Of a stretch of 64,000 nucleotides of DNA, positions 42,276 to 51,913 are shown one piece after another. The position numbers and the translations under genes are program-made. The first letter of the stretch is position 1. Each line of letters begins with the position of its first letter. Origin of the DNA: Spisula solida. Lineage: Eukaryota; Mollusca; Bivalvia; Venerida; Mactridae. The notes beneath the pieces were generated by a model that worked only from the letters and a program-made list of their open reading frames with translations, made no database searches and was not told where the DNA came from. The stretch is taken from NCBI GenBank assembly GCA_947247005.1, contig OX365952.1, forward strand, positions 7,896,501 through 7,960,500. The letters are read 5' to 3'.

Positions 42276-44317
42276 ATGTATTATATATGCATACACAATC
42301 ACAATATAATGGTTACACAAGCACGCATCAAACCACTCATTGATAGACAAGTTCCCAGAAACATACAATTATTTAACAAGGCAAATTGGGACGACTTCAT
42401 ACACTTCATTAACATCTCAAAGGTCAACGTCATTAAAGATGCAGATGCTATCCCAGTAGAGGATCTCTGGATCAGGTTTAAAAACACCATCAACGAAGGC
42501 ATTACAAAGTTTGTCCCAACCAAAAAACTCGGAAGCAAAAAGCTCTTGCCATGGGTCACACAAGACATAAAAAGGTTAATAAGAAGAAGGGACAAATTCT
42601 ATCAGAAAATGAAGCACCAGAAAGGTCAAACTAAATACACAGATATGTTGGAAAAATTCAAGACCATCAAACACCTCATCCAGAAAAAAATAAAAAAATC
42701 CTGAACAAGCAATTCCAATCAGTCTTTTCAGGTGTCTCACCTCTACCCCTGCCCCAGCTTTGTAGGAATGTCCTTGGGAACTCCAAATACCCGACCATGC
42801 CCGAAATAGAAATAGACCCAAATGGTGTCCTTAAGTTACTCCAAAACCTAAAAGTGGATAAGGCTGCTGGCCCGGACTTGATCAAGCCTATAGTACTAAA
42901 GGAACTCCGCCATGAGATCCTTGATATCATATCGCTTATCTTCCAAAGATCCCTGAATACTGGTCAACTACCGTCCGACTGGAAGAAAGCAAACGCAGCC
43001 CCTCTATTCAAGATAGGTGATAATAGTGACCCTGCTAATTATCGACCTATATCACTCACTTGCATTCTGTGTAAACTCCTTGAACACATAATTGCATCCA
43101 GCCTATCCACTCACTTCACCAAACACAACATTCTCTATGAGCTTCAACACGGGTTCCGTGAAAAACGGTCCTGTGAGACTCAGCTCATAGAGTTAGTTGA
43201 TGATCTAGCTAAGGATCTCTCCTCAGGTAAACAATCTGACCTTATCTTATTAGACTTTAGCAAAGCGTTTGATAAGGTCAACCACCAGAAACTACTATAC
43301 AAACTCCGAGAACACGGTGTCCCCAGTCAAATTCTATCCTGGATCGAGTCATTTTTAGTAGGCCGATCACAGTCAGTAGTGGTAAATGGTCACACTTCTG
43401 ATCAGGTTCCTGTAACTTCAGGTGTCCCACAGGGGTCCGTCCTGGGACCATTGCTCTTCCTGCTTTATATAAATGACCTTCCTGACAAACTCACTTCCCA
43501 GGTACGGCTGTTTGCTGATGACACAGCTGTTTACCTCGTAGTCACCTCCCTCTCAGATTGCCATGCGTTACAAAATGACTTGCTAAAACTTGAAAACTGG
43601 GAAAGTCAATGGGATATGGAATTTAACCCCAGTAAGTGTCAGGTTCTCCATATCTCAAGGAGCAGAAACCCAATCAAATTTCCGTACATGCTCCATGGTC
43701 AAACTCTTTCCTCAGTCACAGATGCAAAATACCTTGGCGTCGACATCAGTGATGACCTCAGATGGAACACCCACATAAACAGAATAACAACACAAGCAAA
43801 CAAAACACTAGGCTTCCTAAAACGTAACATCAAAACAAAACATGAAAACATAAAATCTCTAGCATACAAAACACTAATAAGACCACAACTAGAATATGCA
43901 TCACCCGTTTGGTCACCACATACACAGGTCAACATTAACAAGCTGGAAATGATACAAAGACGTGCTATTAGATGGGTAAAAAATGATTACTCCCGATATA
44001 CCAGCGTATCGGACTTACAGAATACACTAGGATGGAGCTCCCTTGAGAACAGACGCCTTTCCTCCAAGTTAGTCTCATTCTACAAGATTTGTAATAATCT
44101 TGTATGTACATCTCACCCGGCCTATTTAGAAGTCCCCACCAGGTCGACAAGGCACATGCACCCCAATAGTCTCCGCCCCATTCATGCCAACTCGGACTTC
44201 TTCAAGTTTTCCTTCTTTCCCCATACCACAATCCTGTGGAATAGGTTACCTTCCCACATCGCGACCCTGACTGATCTTGAATTATTTAAGCAGTCAGTGG
44301 CCAGGATTTATCAGTGA
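42276..44317 (+). CDS. LINE ORF2 C-terminal half (reverse transcriptase), one frameshift
   Basis: The first frame (42276-42704) is the linker between endonuclease and RT (ANWDDFIHFIN, LPWVTQDIKRLIRRRDKFYQ). A single base change of phase in the A-run at 42687-42700 leads into the second frame, open to the stop at 44317. RT motifs in order: LLQNLKVDKAAGPD, NYRPISLTCILCKLLE, LLDFSKAFDKVNHQKLLYKL, SGVPQGSVLGPLLF, FADDTAVYL (catalytic), FNPSKCQVLHI, KYLGVDISDDLRWNTHI. A conserved C-terminal domain follows (LEMIQRRAIRWVKNDYSR). One indel from intact, so a recent insertion or an assembly error in a homopolymer. Confidence 0.9.
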
Positions 44318-44501
44318 AACCCGGCAGTTGTTTTTATCTTATCTTTTACCTTTTACTATTTTTAACCATGTCTAGCTTCCTCATCGCTTCCAGTTTTTTT
44401 ATCTTCACTCTTTTACTTTTAACTATCCGACGTGCACCATGCCAATAATACTCGGAAGAGGCGTTAGGCAGTAAAGAAAGATAGATAAGATAGATAGATA
44501 C
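42276..44501 (+). mobile_element. Jockey/I-group LINE, 5'-truncated, GATA tail
   Basis: The 3' UTR of about 180 bp ends in GATA repeats (44480-44501), as in the copy at 11890-13182. The 5' end abuts an inverted HINE fragment (GACGGACGGACGACG near 42200), so the endonuclease is missing. Confidence 0.9.
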
Positions 44502-44523
44502 ACGTATTATCTAACAACATTAA

Positions 44524-45903
44524 CACTGTGGACATACCACGTGACAAAATGCTGTGTGGGTGGGCTCAAAACGGGTGAAAATCGCTCGACTCAGGTAACA
44601 TTTTTCCTTTTTATTTTCTTATTACTGGATGAATTTTCATGAAACAAAGACGAGAGCCGTCTCCTTGTCGAGATACACATTGTGCAGTTTCAAATATGTA
44701 CCAAAATCCCTTTATTTTCTCAGAAAGTGCAACCGCGCATTTCCAAAACTGAAAGCGTAATGCTGTGTTGGTGAGGAAAACATATAAAAATGCCAAAATG
44801 TGCGGTTCTTCACATTTTCTATTGATTCTGTGGACAAACTATCGTGCGAGGCGTTGTATTTTATGTTTATACGACTAGAGAGACATTTGTTTTGTCAATG
44901 TATGCTTATATTCGAGACATTTTTTAAAAACAACAAAATGCTGTGTGTGTGAGCTATTTCAGAAATGCTGTGTGTGTGAGCAGTTTCAGGAATAATGCGT
45001 ATAATGAATATATTTCTCCTCTCCCTCACTCGATATTAATTGGTAACATATATACTTAATACATTAGTTAATGCATTGCTACTTATTGCATATATTTTAC
45101 TAGCCAGGTCATAGTTTCTAATTAAACCCATCCAATTCTGTTTCCTTAAGCAAAACTTATTCTTACCATTCATGCCCTTGTAAACTTTTTTTGACGGACA
45201 GCAGCTTTGTCATTTAGCTCTATTACAGCATAGTTTTCAAATGGCCTGTTGATTTATGATAGTTTTGCTTTATTTTCAGGACCATTCTTTCGATTCAAGC
45301 CAGGTCAAGAATAACGGGGCGAAAACGCGAAGAAACTTTGTATTTTTGTCCTCCGATGTTCATTATGTGGTCTATCGGAACAAGCCCATAGAAAAGACTA
45401 CAAGTTATGGCCAACCACTAGAAAGAGCATTGGCGGGAATAGCGACTCGCATTTGATGTTCATATGTCAAAACTAACCAAAGTTCAAATACAAAGATATC
45501 TATCTGCTTAAGTACTTGTTTGTTTGTTTATCACTGCTAACTTGTTTACATGTGCGAGGGGTGATCCAGAATTACGTGGACATTTGCTCTTAAAAGTTTA
45601 TTTTAGGCCAGCTTGGAATGGATGAAATTTGGTACACTTGTGCAATAAATATCAATATTACATCGTATACAGATGTGTCGGAGATAATGTTGCAATGAGT
45701 GGACACATTGCTACACACAGTTCATCATCGTTCCACACATCTGGCAGATTGGGAAAGGTGTATATATAAACACCAAAGAAGTCTTAAACCTAGGTCCCGC
45801 TGAGGAATTCGTCATGGGCGATAAGGAATAACACATAGTTTCTCCGGTGGTTTCCGATTTTTTTTGTAGAACCTGTCTACGAAGCTCCTATTTGTCATTG
45901 GGA
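44524..45903 (+). repeat. left arm of the 4.4-kb palindromic element
   Basis: Contains AATGCTGTGTG(G/T)GTG repeats near 44550, 44937 and 44965, and the exon-like frame 45280-45456. Confidence 0.85.
45280..45456 (+). other. exon-like frame in left arm (unrecognised)
   Basis: After a good acceptor (gctttattttcag) the frame reads DHSFDSSQVKNNGAKTRRNF, VFLSSDVHYVVYRNKPIEKT, and ends LERALAGIATRI at a TGA. The copy in the right arm (48012-48188, minus strand) differs by two amino acids only. It could be a terminal exon of a gene read from the centre of the arm, or chance conservation within a young inverted repeat. Confidence 0.3.
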
Positions 45904-46576
45904 GACAGTTTGACCGATGTACACTTAACCGATTTAAAAATGCAACAGTGGGTTTTGAAATATTTAGGCTAGTTTATGTGCTTAAATTTTATTGAAATTT
46001 TACAGGGGCCAAAATCAATATATGGAGTCAAATATGTGCAAATGTTATTGTAAAACCAAACCACGAAAAGTACTGATCGACAATTTACACGCTGCAACCT
46101 GCTATGCAAATCAGGCGTCTGTGTCTCATTTTAACTGGTACATAGTCTCATTGGCGGGAAACTATGAAGTAGTAGAATGTTGTTCCACTCATCTATAATG
46201 AAAACACGTAACCCTCTAAATGATCTAAAGTTTCTGCTTGATGTACTTCCTGACGACTTTCTGTGTCTGCCTTCAAATTTAGCTTCACTTGTAAAAATGA
46301 CCTCCACAGTCGTAACATGAGCTGTCAGTAATTTTTTTGCCGATCTAGCATACGCTGCATTGTGTCCGGTGGTTAAGATTATACATTTCCTAGGTCTATG
46401 GCATCTGTTGAAAACTCGTAACCGGAAGTTGATAATTGAAAATGTAAGGGCAAATAAGAAGACAGAAAAAATAAGCGATTTTCATCATGGGTCAAAATAA
46501 ACATTTAACAAAATGTTATGTAATGTATGTTACTGTAGCGGTAACAAACCAGTCCCCAATTACCATGACAATAAAG
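45904..46576. other. centre of the 4.4-kb element, left part
   Basis: Contains a 68-codon frame at 45992-46198 (KCYCKTKPRKVLIDN); not recognised and not supported further. Confidence 0.3.
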
Positions 46577-46677
46577 AAGCGAAAATGGCGATGGATTGGC
46601 CATACCCTCCGGAAGGCCCCCAACAACATTGTCCGCTAATCCCTTGACTGGAACCCTCAAGGGAGGAGGAAGAAATG
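46577..46677 (+). pseudogene. LINE (RTE-like) C-terminal remnant
   Basis: KRKWRWIGHTLRKAPNNIVR, a stop, then SLDWNPQGRRKK: the conserved C-terminal segment of RTE-type reverse transcriptase ORFs (RWIGHxLR...WNPQGxR). Confidence 0.6.
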
Positions 46678-47095
46678 ATGTGCAAGTCTATATATCATTG
46701 CCAGACCACGGTTTTAAACTACCTTGCCATGACGACTAAACGTCAAATATCTACTTAAAGCATGTCAATAGCGCAAGGATATTATGTATCCTAAAAGCGT
46801 GGCACAGTATGCAACGCACTTCAAAACTTAATTGATGTTTTTGGTCGGGATATAATTGTCCTAAAATGTGTCGGTCAAATCGTCACGTCCAGTGGTTTGT
46901 TCTGGCGGCATTTGTAAATCATGAAAATGACGCCAATATGACGTAATGGGTAAAATTGAAATATTTTATCGCGGAAAATCATACCAGGCATACGACTCGC
47001 GTCCCACTTATTGATTTATACTCTAACAAATTTTAAATCATAATTCATACAAAAATATCAACCCCAAAAATCGTTGCATTTCTAAATCGGTTATG

Positions 47096-47568
47096 TGTAT
47101 TACGCTGTGAATCGGGAGTTCTCCTGATGCCTCCCGGTACCCCCCCCCCCCCCCCCTCCAGAAGCATCTCCAATAAATAAAACGAATATTCGGGGATTAA
47201 ATCCCAATATTTCATCATGTCTCGGATAATTCACTGGGATGCCCCATTCCCAGAGAATCTGGGTACCTTGGGTATGCCTCCCCGAGATATTCCTGAGATT
47301 CGGGGATGCCAACCCGGATATTCCCGACATGAAATCGCAAGTCCTCGAGACATCTGGTACCTCTCTCAGACATCGGGGAACATCACTCAGACATCGGGGG
47401 AACATCCCGATTTTTTAATCGGTAGTAAATCACCAACTGCATCGGTGATGTACTACCGATTGAAATATTGGGATTTAATTCCCGAATATTCGTTTATATT
47501 TATCGGATATGCTTCTTTGTGTTACTGGGAGGCATCATGAGATCTCCCGATGTGTTTCCGAAGTAATA
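47096..47568. repeat. nested foldback element in the centre of the 4.4-kb element
   Basis: ATCGGGAG, TGATGCCTCCC, AGAAGCAT and ACGAATATTCGGGGATTAAA on the left (47110-47205) recur inverted at 47458-47562 (TTTAATTCCCGAATATTCGT, ATGCTTCT, GGGAGGCATCA). The loop itself has several GGGAT/ATCCC and CCGAG phrases. Open frames here are by-products of the repeat. Confidence 0.7.
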
Positions 47569-47574
47569 CATCGG

Positions 47575-48944
47575 TCCCAATGACAACTAGGAGCTTCGTG
47601 GACAGGTTCTACAGGTCGGGAACCAACGGGGAAACTGTGTTATTCCTTATCACCCATGACGAATTCCTCAGTGGGGCCTAGGTTTAAGACTTCTTTGGTG
47701 TTTATACACCTTTCCAAATCTGCCACATGTGTGGGACGATGATGAACTGTGTGTAGCAATGTGTCCACTCATTGCAACATTATTCCCGACACATCTGTAT
47801 ACGATGTAATATTGATATTTATTGCAAAAGTGTACCAAATTTCATCCATTCCAAGCTGGCATAAAATAAACTTTTAAGAGCAAATGTCCACGTAATTCTG
47901 GATAACCCCTCGCACATGTAAACAAGTTAGCAGTGATAAACAAAACAAACAAGTACTTAAGCAGAAAGATATCTTTGTATTTGAACTTTGGTTAGTTTTG
48001 ACATATGAACATCAAATGCGAGTCGCTATTCCCGCCAATGCTCTTTCTAGTGGTTGGTCATAACTTGTAGTCTTTTCTATGGGCTTGTTCCGATAGACCA
48101 CATAATGAACATCGGAGGACAAAAATACAATGTTTCTTCGCGTTTTCGCCCCGTTATTCTTGACCTGGCTTGAATCGAAAGAATGGTCCTGAAAATAAAG
48201 CAAAACTATCATAAATCAACAGGCCATTTGAAAACTATGCTGTAATAGAGCTAAATGACAAAGCTACTGTCCGTCAAAAAAAGTTTACAAGGGCATGAAT
48301 GGGAAGAATAAGTTTTGCTGAAGGAAACAGAATTGGATGGGTTTAATGAGAAACTATGACCTGGCTAGTAAAATATATGCAATAAGTAGCAATGCATTAA
48401 CTAATGTATTAAGTATATATGTTACCAATTAATACCGAGTGAGGGAGAGGAGAAATATATTCATTATACGCATTATTTCTGAAACTGCTCACACACACAG
48501 CATTTCTGAAATAGCTCACACACACAGCATTTTGTTGTTCTTAAAAAATGTCTCGAATATAAGCATACATTGACAAAACAAGTGTCTCTCTAGTCGTATA
48601 AACATAAAATACAACGCCTCGCACGATGGTTTGTCCACAGAATCAATAGAAAATGTGAAGAACCGCACATTTTGGCATTTTTATATGTTTTCCTCACCAA
48701 CACAGCATTACGCTTTCAGTTTTGGAAATGCGCGGTTGCACTTTCTGAGAAAATAAAGGGATTTTGGTACATATTTGAAACTGCACAATGTGTATCTCGC
48801 CAAGGAGACGGCTCTCGTCTTTGTTTCATGAAAATTCATCCAGTAATAAGAAAATAAAAAGGAAAAATGTTACCTGAGTCGAGCGATTTTCACCCGTTTT
48901 GAGCCCACCCACACAGCATTTTGTCACGTGGTATGTCCACAGTG
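47575..48944 (-). repeat. right arm of the 4.4-kb palindromic element
   Basis: Inverse of 44524-45903 with scattered substitutions. Confidence 0.85.
48012..48188 (-). other. exon-like frame in right arm (unrecognised)
   Basis: Inverse counterpart of 45280-45456; F to I and G to D are the only residue changes. Confidence 0.3.
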
Positions 48945-48949
48945 ATTAA

Positions 48950-49169
48950 ACTGAGACTCAGTCAGAACTTAAGCTCGTTTTTAAAGGCTGATTCCTAAAG
49001 AGAGAGATAATATAGGCTACATATTGATGCCCAATCCTTTAATTGATGCCCAATCATGTTCGTCATAGTATATTAAATTTACACACATTCTGTATATACG
49101 CGTAGTATAACGGGTGGAAAAGTCTATCAACACGTATGTATACACGTATTAGAAGTTTAATATACACTA
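48950..49169 (+). repeat. copy 1 of a 110-bp local direct repeat (49061-49169) and flank
   Basis: TTACACACATTCTGTATATA, CGCGTAGTATAACGGGTGG, CACGTATGTATACACGTATT are repeated almost exactly at 50423-50533. Confidence 0.85.
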
Positions 49170-49595
49170 TTACGAAACTTGGTCACAATGATCATCTCAA
49201 CAAAATCTAGGTCAAGTTCGATATTGGTTCATCTGGGGTCAAAAACTAGGTCATTAGGTCAAACCATATAAAAGCCTTATGTAGTCACTAGAGGTCACAA
49301 TATTGGCCTAATATGTATGAAACTTGGTCACAATGATCATCTCAACAAAATCTAGGTCAAAGTCGACAGGTAGCGACATAGGGCCCCTCTTGTTTAATTC
49401 GTACGACTCCATATAAAAGAATGATAAATGACATGTCTTTAATTCATTATAATCAAGTATTAATTAATTATTGTAGGAAAATCATAGACAAAATTCGGCT
49501 TAAACTTCAATATGGGTTTATGTGATGTTAATTACAAGGTTGGTTGTTAAGACAATATGAAAACCTTGTACATGAATTAGAGGCTGCATTTACTT
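49170..49595 (+). repeat. duplicate of 40981-41925 lacking the 508-bp insertion
   Basis: Starts TACGAAACTTGGTCACAATG inside a HINE unit, passes the 3' end CAGGTAGCGACATAGGGCCC and continues into flanking unique sequence (CGTACGACTCCATATAA, ATCATAGACAAAATTCGGC) up to ATTTACTTGA. This shows a duplication of the HINE element plus its downstream flank. Confidence 0.85.
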
Positions 49596-49619
49596 GAGAG
49601 AGATACTATAGGCTAAAAG

Positions 49620-49930
49620 TTTATATTAAGTCAGACAGGGAAGGCAGCACTCAACTTAACCAGCCGAGCACAGAAAACATTAAAAACACACAAAGCACAA
49701 TGCCCAACTAAACAAGCGCAGATCCGCCGAAGTCCAAGCGGTCGAAAAGTATAATAAATTATAACTAGCTGAAACAAAAGGCGGAATGCCTACGCTGAGT
49801 GACCTAGTTACAACAGTAAAACTGCTGAACTACATAGTTTAAGCAGCCTTTAGTCTCAAAAGTTAAATGACAGTATTAAAACGTTGAAAGGTCCGTATAG
49901 TCGTATGACCTACTTTCAATTAGTAAAATA
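49620..49930 (+). repeat. interspersed repeat (GACAGGGAAGGCAGCACTCA family), copy 2
   Basis: Matches 14835-15052 over its first about 100 bp, then diverges but keeps the AGCTGAA...GAATGCC and GTGACCTA phrases. Confidence 0.55.
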
Positions 49931-50025
49931 AGTATTGATGCCCAATCCTTTAATTGTAGTTAGAAATAAAATATTTATTAAACAAAATAAGTCTGATGAG
50001 TCTCAGTTTAAATAATGTGGTTTTT

Positions 50026-50416
50026 AGCTCCACTATTCGTAGAATAAGGGGAGCTATTGCAGTAACCCGAGCGTCGGCGTCGGTGTATCACTTTTGTTAA
50101 AGTTTAGGAACAGGTTTTTAACCTCTTATATTCTCTAAGTCCTTTGAGATATTGCTTTAATTCATACTTTGCATACTTGTTTGCCACCATGACCCCAACC
50201 CATGTACAGGAGTAGGTAACTCTATCAGGCATTTTGTTAAAATTATGCCCCCTTTTTCTACTTAGTGCAAATAGTGCAAATGTTAAAGTTTAGGTACTAC
50301 ACAGCAGAGGTAAATGCTGCTGTTATGAAGCATTTTGTTTTGAATATATAGTAATTGTACTATCCCAGTATGGTGCTGCGAATAGTGTAGCGCTCTGTTC
50401 GTGGACAGCTCTTGTT
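50026..50416 (+). mobile_element. HINE-like element, AGCTCCACTATTC subfamily
   Basis: 5' hairpin AGCTCCACTATTC-GTA-GAATAAGGGGAGCT then ATTGCAGTAACCCG; the interior has GTTAAAGTTTAGG(A/T)AC twice; the end is GCGCTCTG...CAGCTCTTGTT. Confidence 0.65.
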
Positions 50417-50422
50417 AAAAAA

Positions 50423-50533
50423 CGTCATAACTTATATTAAATTTACACACATTCTGTATATACGCGTAGTATAACGGGTGGAAAAGTCTATCAACACGTA
50501 TGTATACACGTATTAGAAGTTTAATATACACTA
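50423..50533 (+). repeat. copy 2 of the 110-bp local direct repeat
   Basis: See 48950-49169. Confidence 0.85.
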
Positions 50534-51913
50534 ATATAGTCATTCGTGAACTGAATTTGCTAACCGGATCAATGAAACAGACGTGTATGGTATTGATTGA
50601 TATTGGGTTGACATTGCACCACAAGATTGGGTTTTATATAAAGTGGTGACATTGCACAACGAGACTGTGTTTTATACCGGTTATATACCTGTTTCAGGAT
50701 ACATATAAGGTGAGCCCATTTACAACTACTTTTTACTGTGTGAAGCTATGTCACAACTTAATATCTAAGTAAGATTTTAAACAAAAGAGTTAAACTACGA
50801 AAGGAAAATTCGTTCAAAATTCATTCCATTGTACATATTGTATTACTTTTGACATCAGTTGACACACAATCGGCATTGTGATTTTAAAACGCAGACGCTT
50901 ACTACAGACGATATTCAAAGAAAACACAGACAACAAACACAGAAAGGAATAACGCAGACTATAAAGTATTACGTATAGATCTATAGGTTACTTTTGCATG
51001 TAATAATACTACTTAGTGATACGTGTAGAATGATATTTTCAGTTGCATTTTCTTTACAACGATTTTAGTTACAAAAGTTTCATCCAACGTGATTACGCGG
51101 TGGGAATTGATAAATTTAAACAAAACGGGTTCATATGGGCCTAATAATTATATCTAAAATATTTGTTTTAATCTGCGTTTAAACGTGGGTGTTGACTTTT
51201 TCAATGTTTTAATAACCGACGTTTGCCACAAAGAAAGTGGGGATTTAATAACGAGTTGCACGTCGATAGTTTACTTGTATTGAAATCCTACAATAAATGA
51301 CAAAGTTACTGTTTGCACAAGCTTTCTTAACTGTGGTTGTACTTTATCTTTAAACTACTAAAGTGTTACCTTGAGTTCTCGACCCTGGAGATATTAAGTT
51401 ATTAACTTCACCCATGAGCGAATACTAATGTTGAGAAAGCGTGAAAATAGAGATCATTATTGAAAATGTAGTGCTCAATACATTCATTCTAGCAGCACAA
51501 ATCTGTGACACACTTGCTCTTCAAATGTCATAATGGCAAATGTTCACAATTCCATGCATCATATTTGTGGTTACTAGATACTTGCTACGTAACGGACATT
51601 CAGATATTTATAGCTGAAACTAGATCTTTCAGCTTTTTGACAACTGGGACTTGCCACGGATATACACTATATTTCGGTGGACTTGCACTTTCGACTTTTT
51701 GACAGCTGAAACTTTGACTTAAGTTAATTTTCTCGTTCAGTTGTGTGTTGTGCATTATATAGTGTTTCCTGCGCTCAGCTGTTTCAGTTGCATGCTGCAT
51801 TTCCCGTCCGATCTTTTATTTGCAGAAACTATTATGTGTTCTTTATTATGTGTTCTTTATTACAGGCAATAAACTTCATTATCGAACGAAATATGATGTG
51901 ATAACAAATCAAC
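50534..51913. other. upstream region of the TRIM-like gene
   Basis: AT-rich. An acceptor-like tctttattacag ends at 51865, 48 bp before the start codon, which suggests an upstream non-coding exon, but no partner donor is evident. 51610-51790 is an inverted trace of the GACAGGGAAGGC repeat family. Confidence 0.4.

Larger units (their letters stand above)
44524..48944. mobile_element. 4.4-kb element with about 1.37-kb terminal inverted repeats
   Basis: The termini CACTGTGGACATACCACG and inverse are flanked by ATTAA (44519-44523, 48945-48949). Arms 44524-45903 and 47575-48944 are near-identical inverses. The centre (45904-47574) holds a 68-codon frame, a LINE remnant and a nested foldback. No transposase seen, so it is non-autonomous; superfamily unknown. 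Confidence 0.85.

Noticed and set aside
44611..44796. 61-codon frame present identically in both arms of the 4.4-kb element (also 48672-48857)
   Set aside because: It points outwards, has no splice or domain evidence, and its conservation is explained by the near-identity of the arms.
47100..47540. Two overlapping open frames of about 100 codons on opposite strands
   Set aside because: Generated by the nested foldback repeat and its C17 run.
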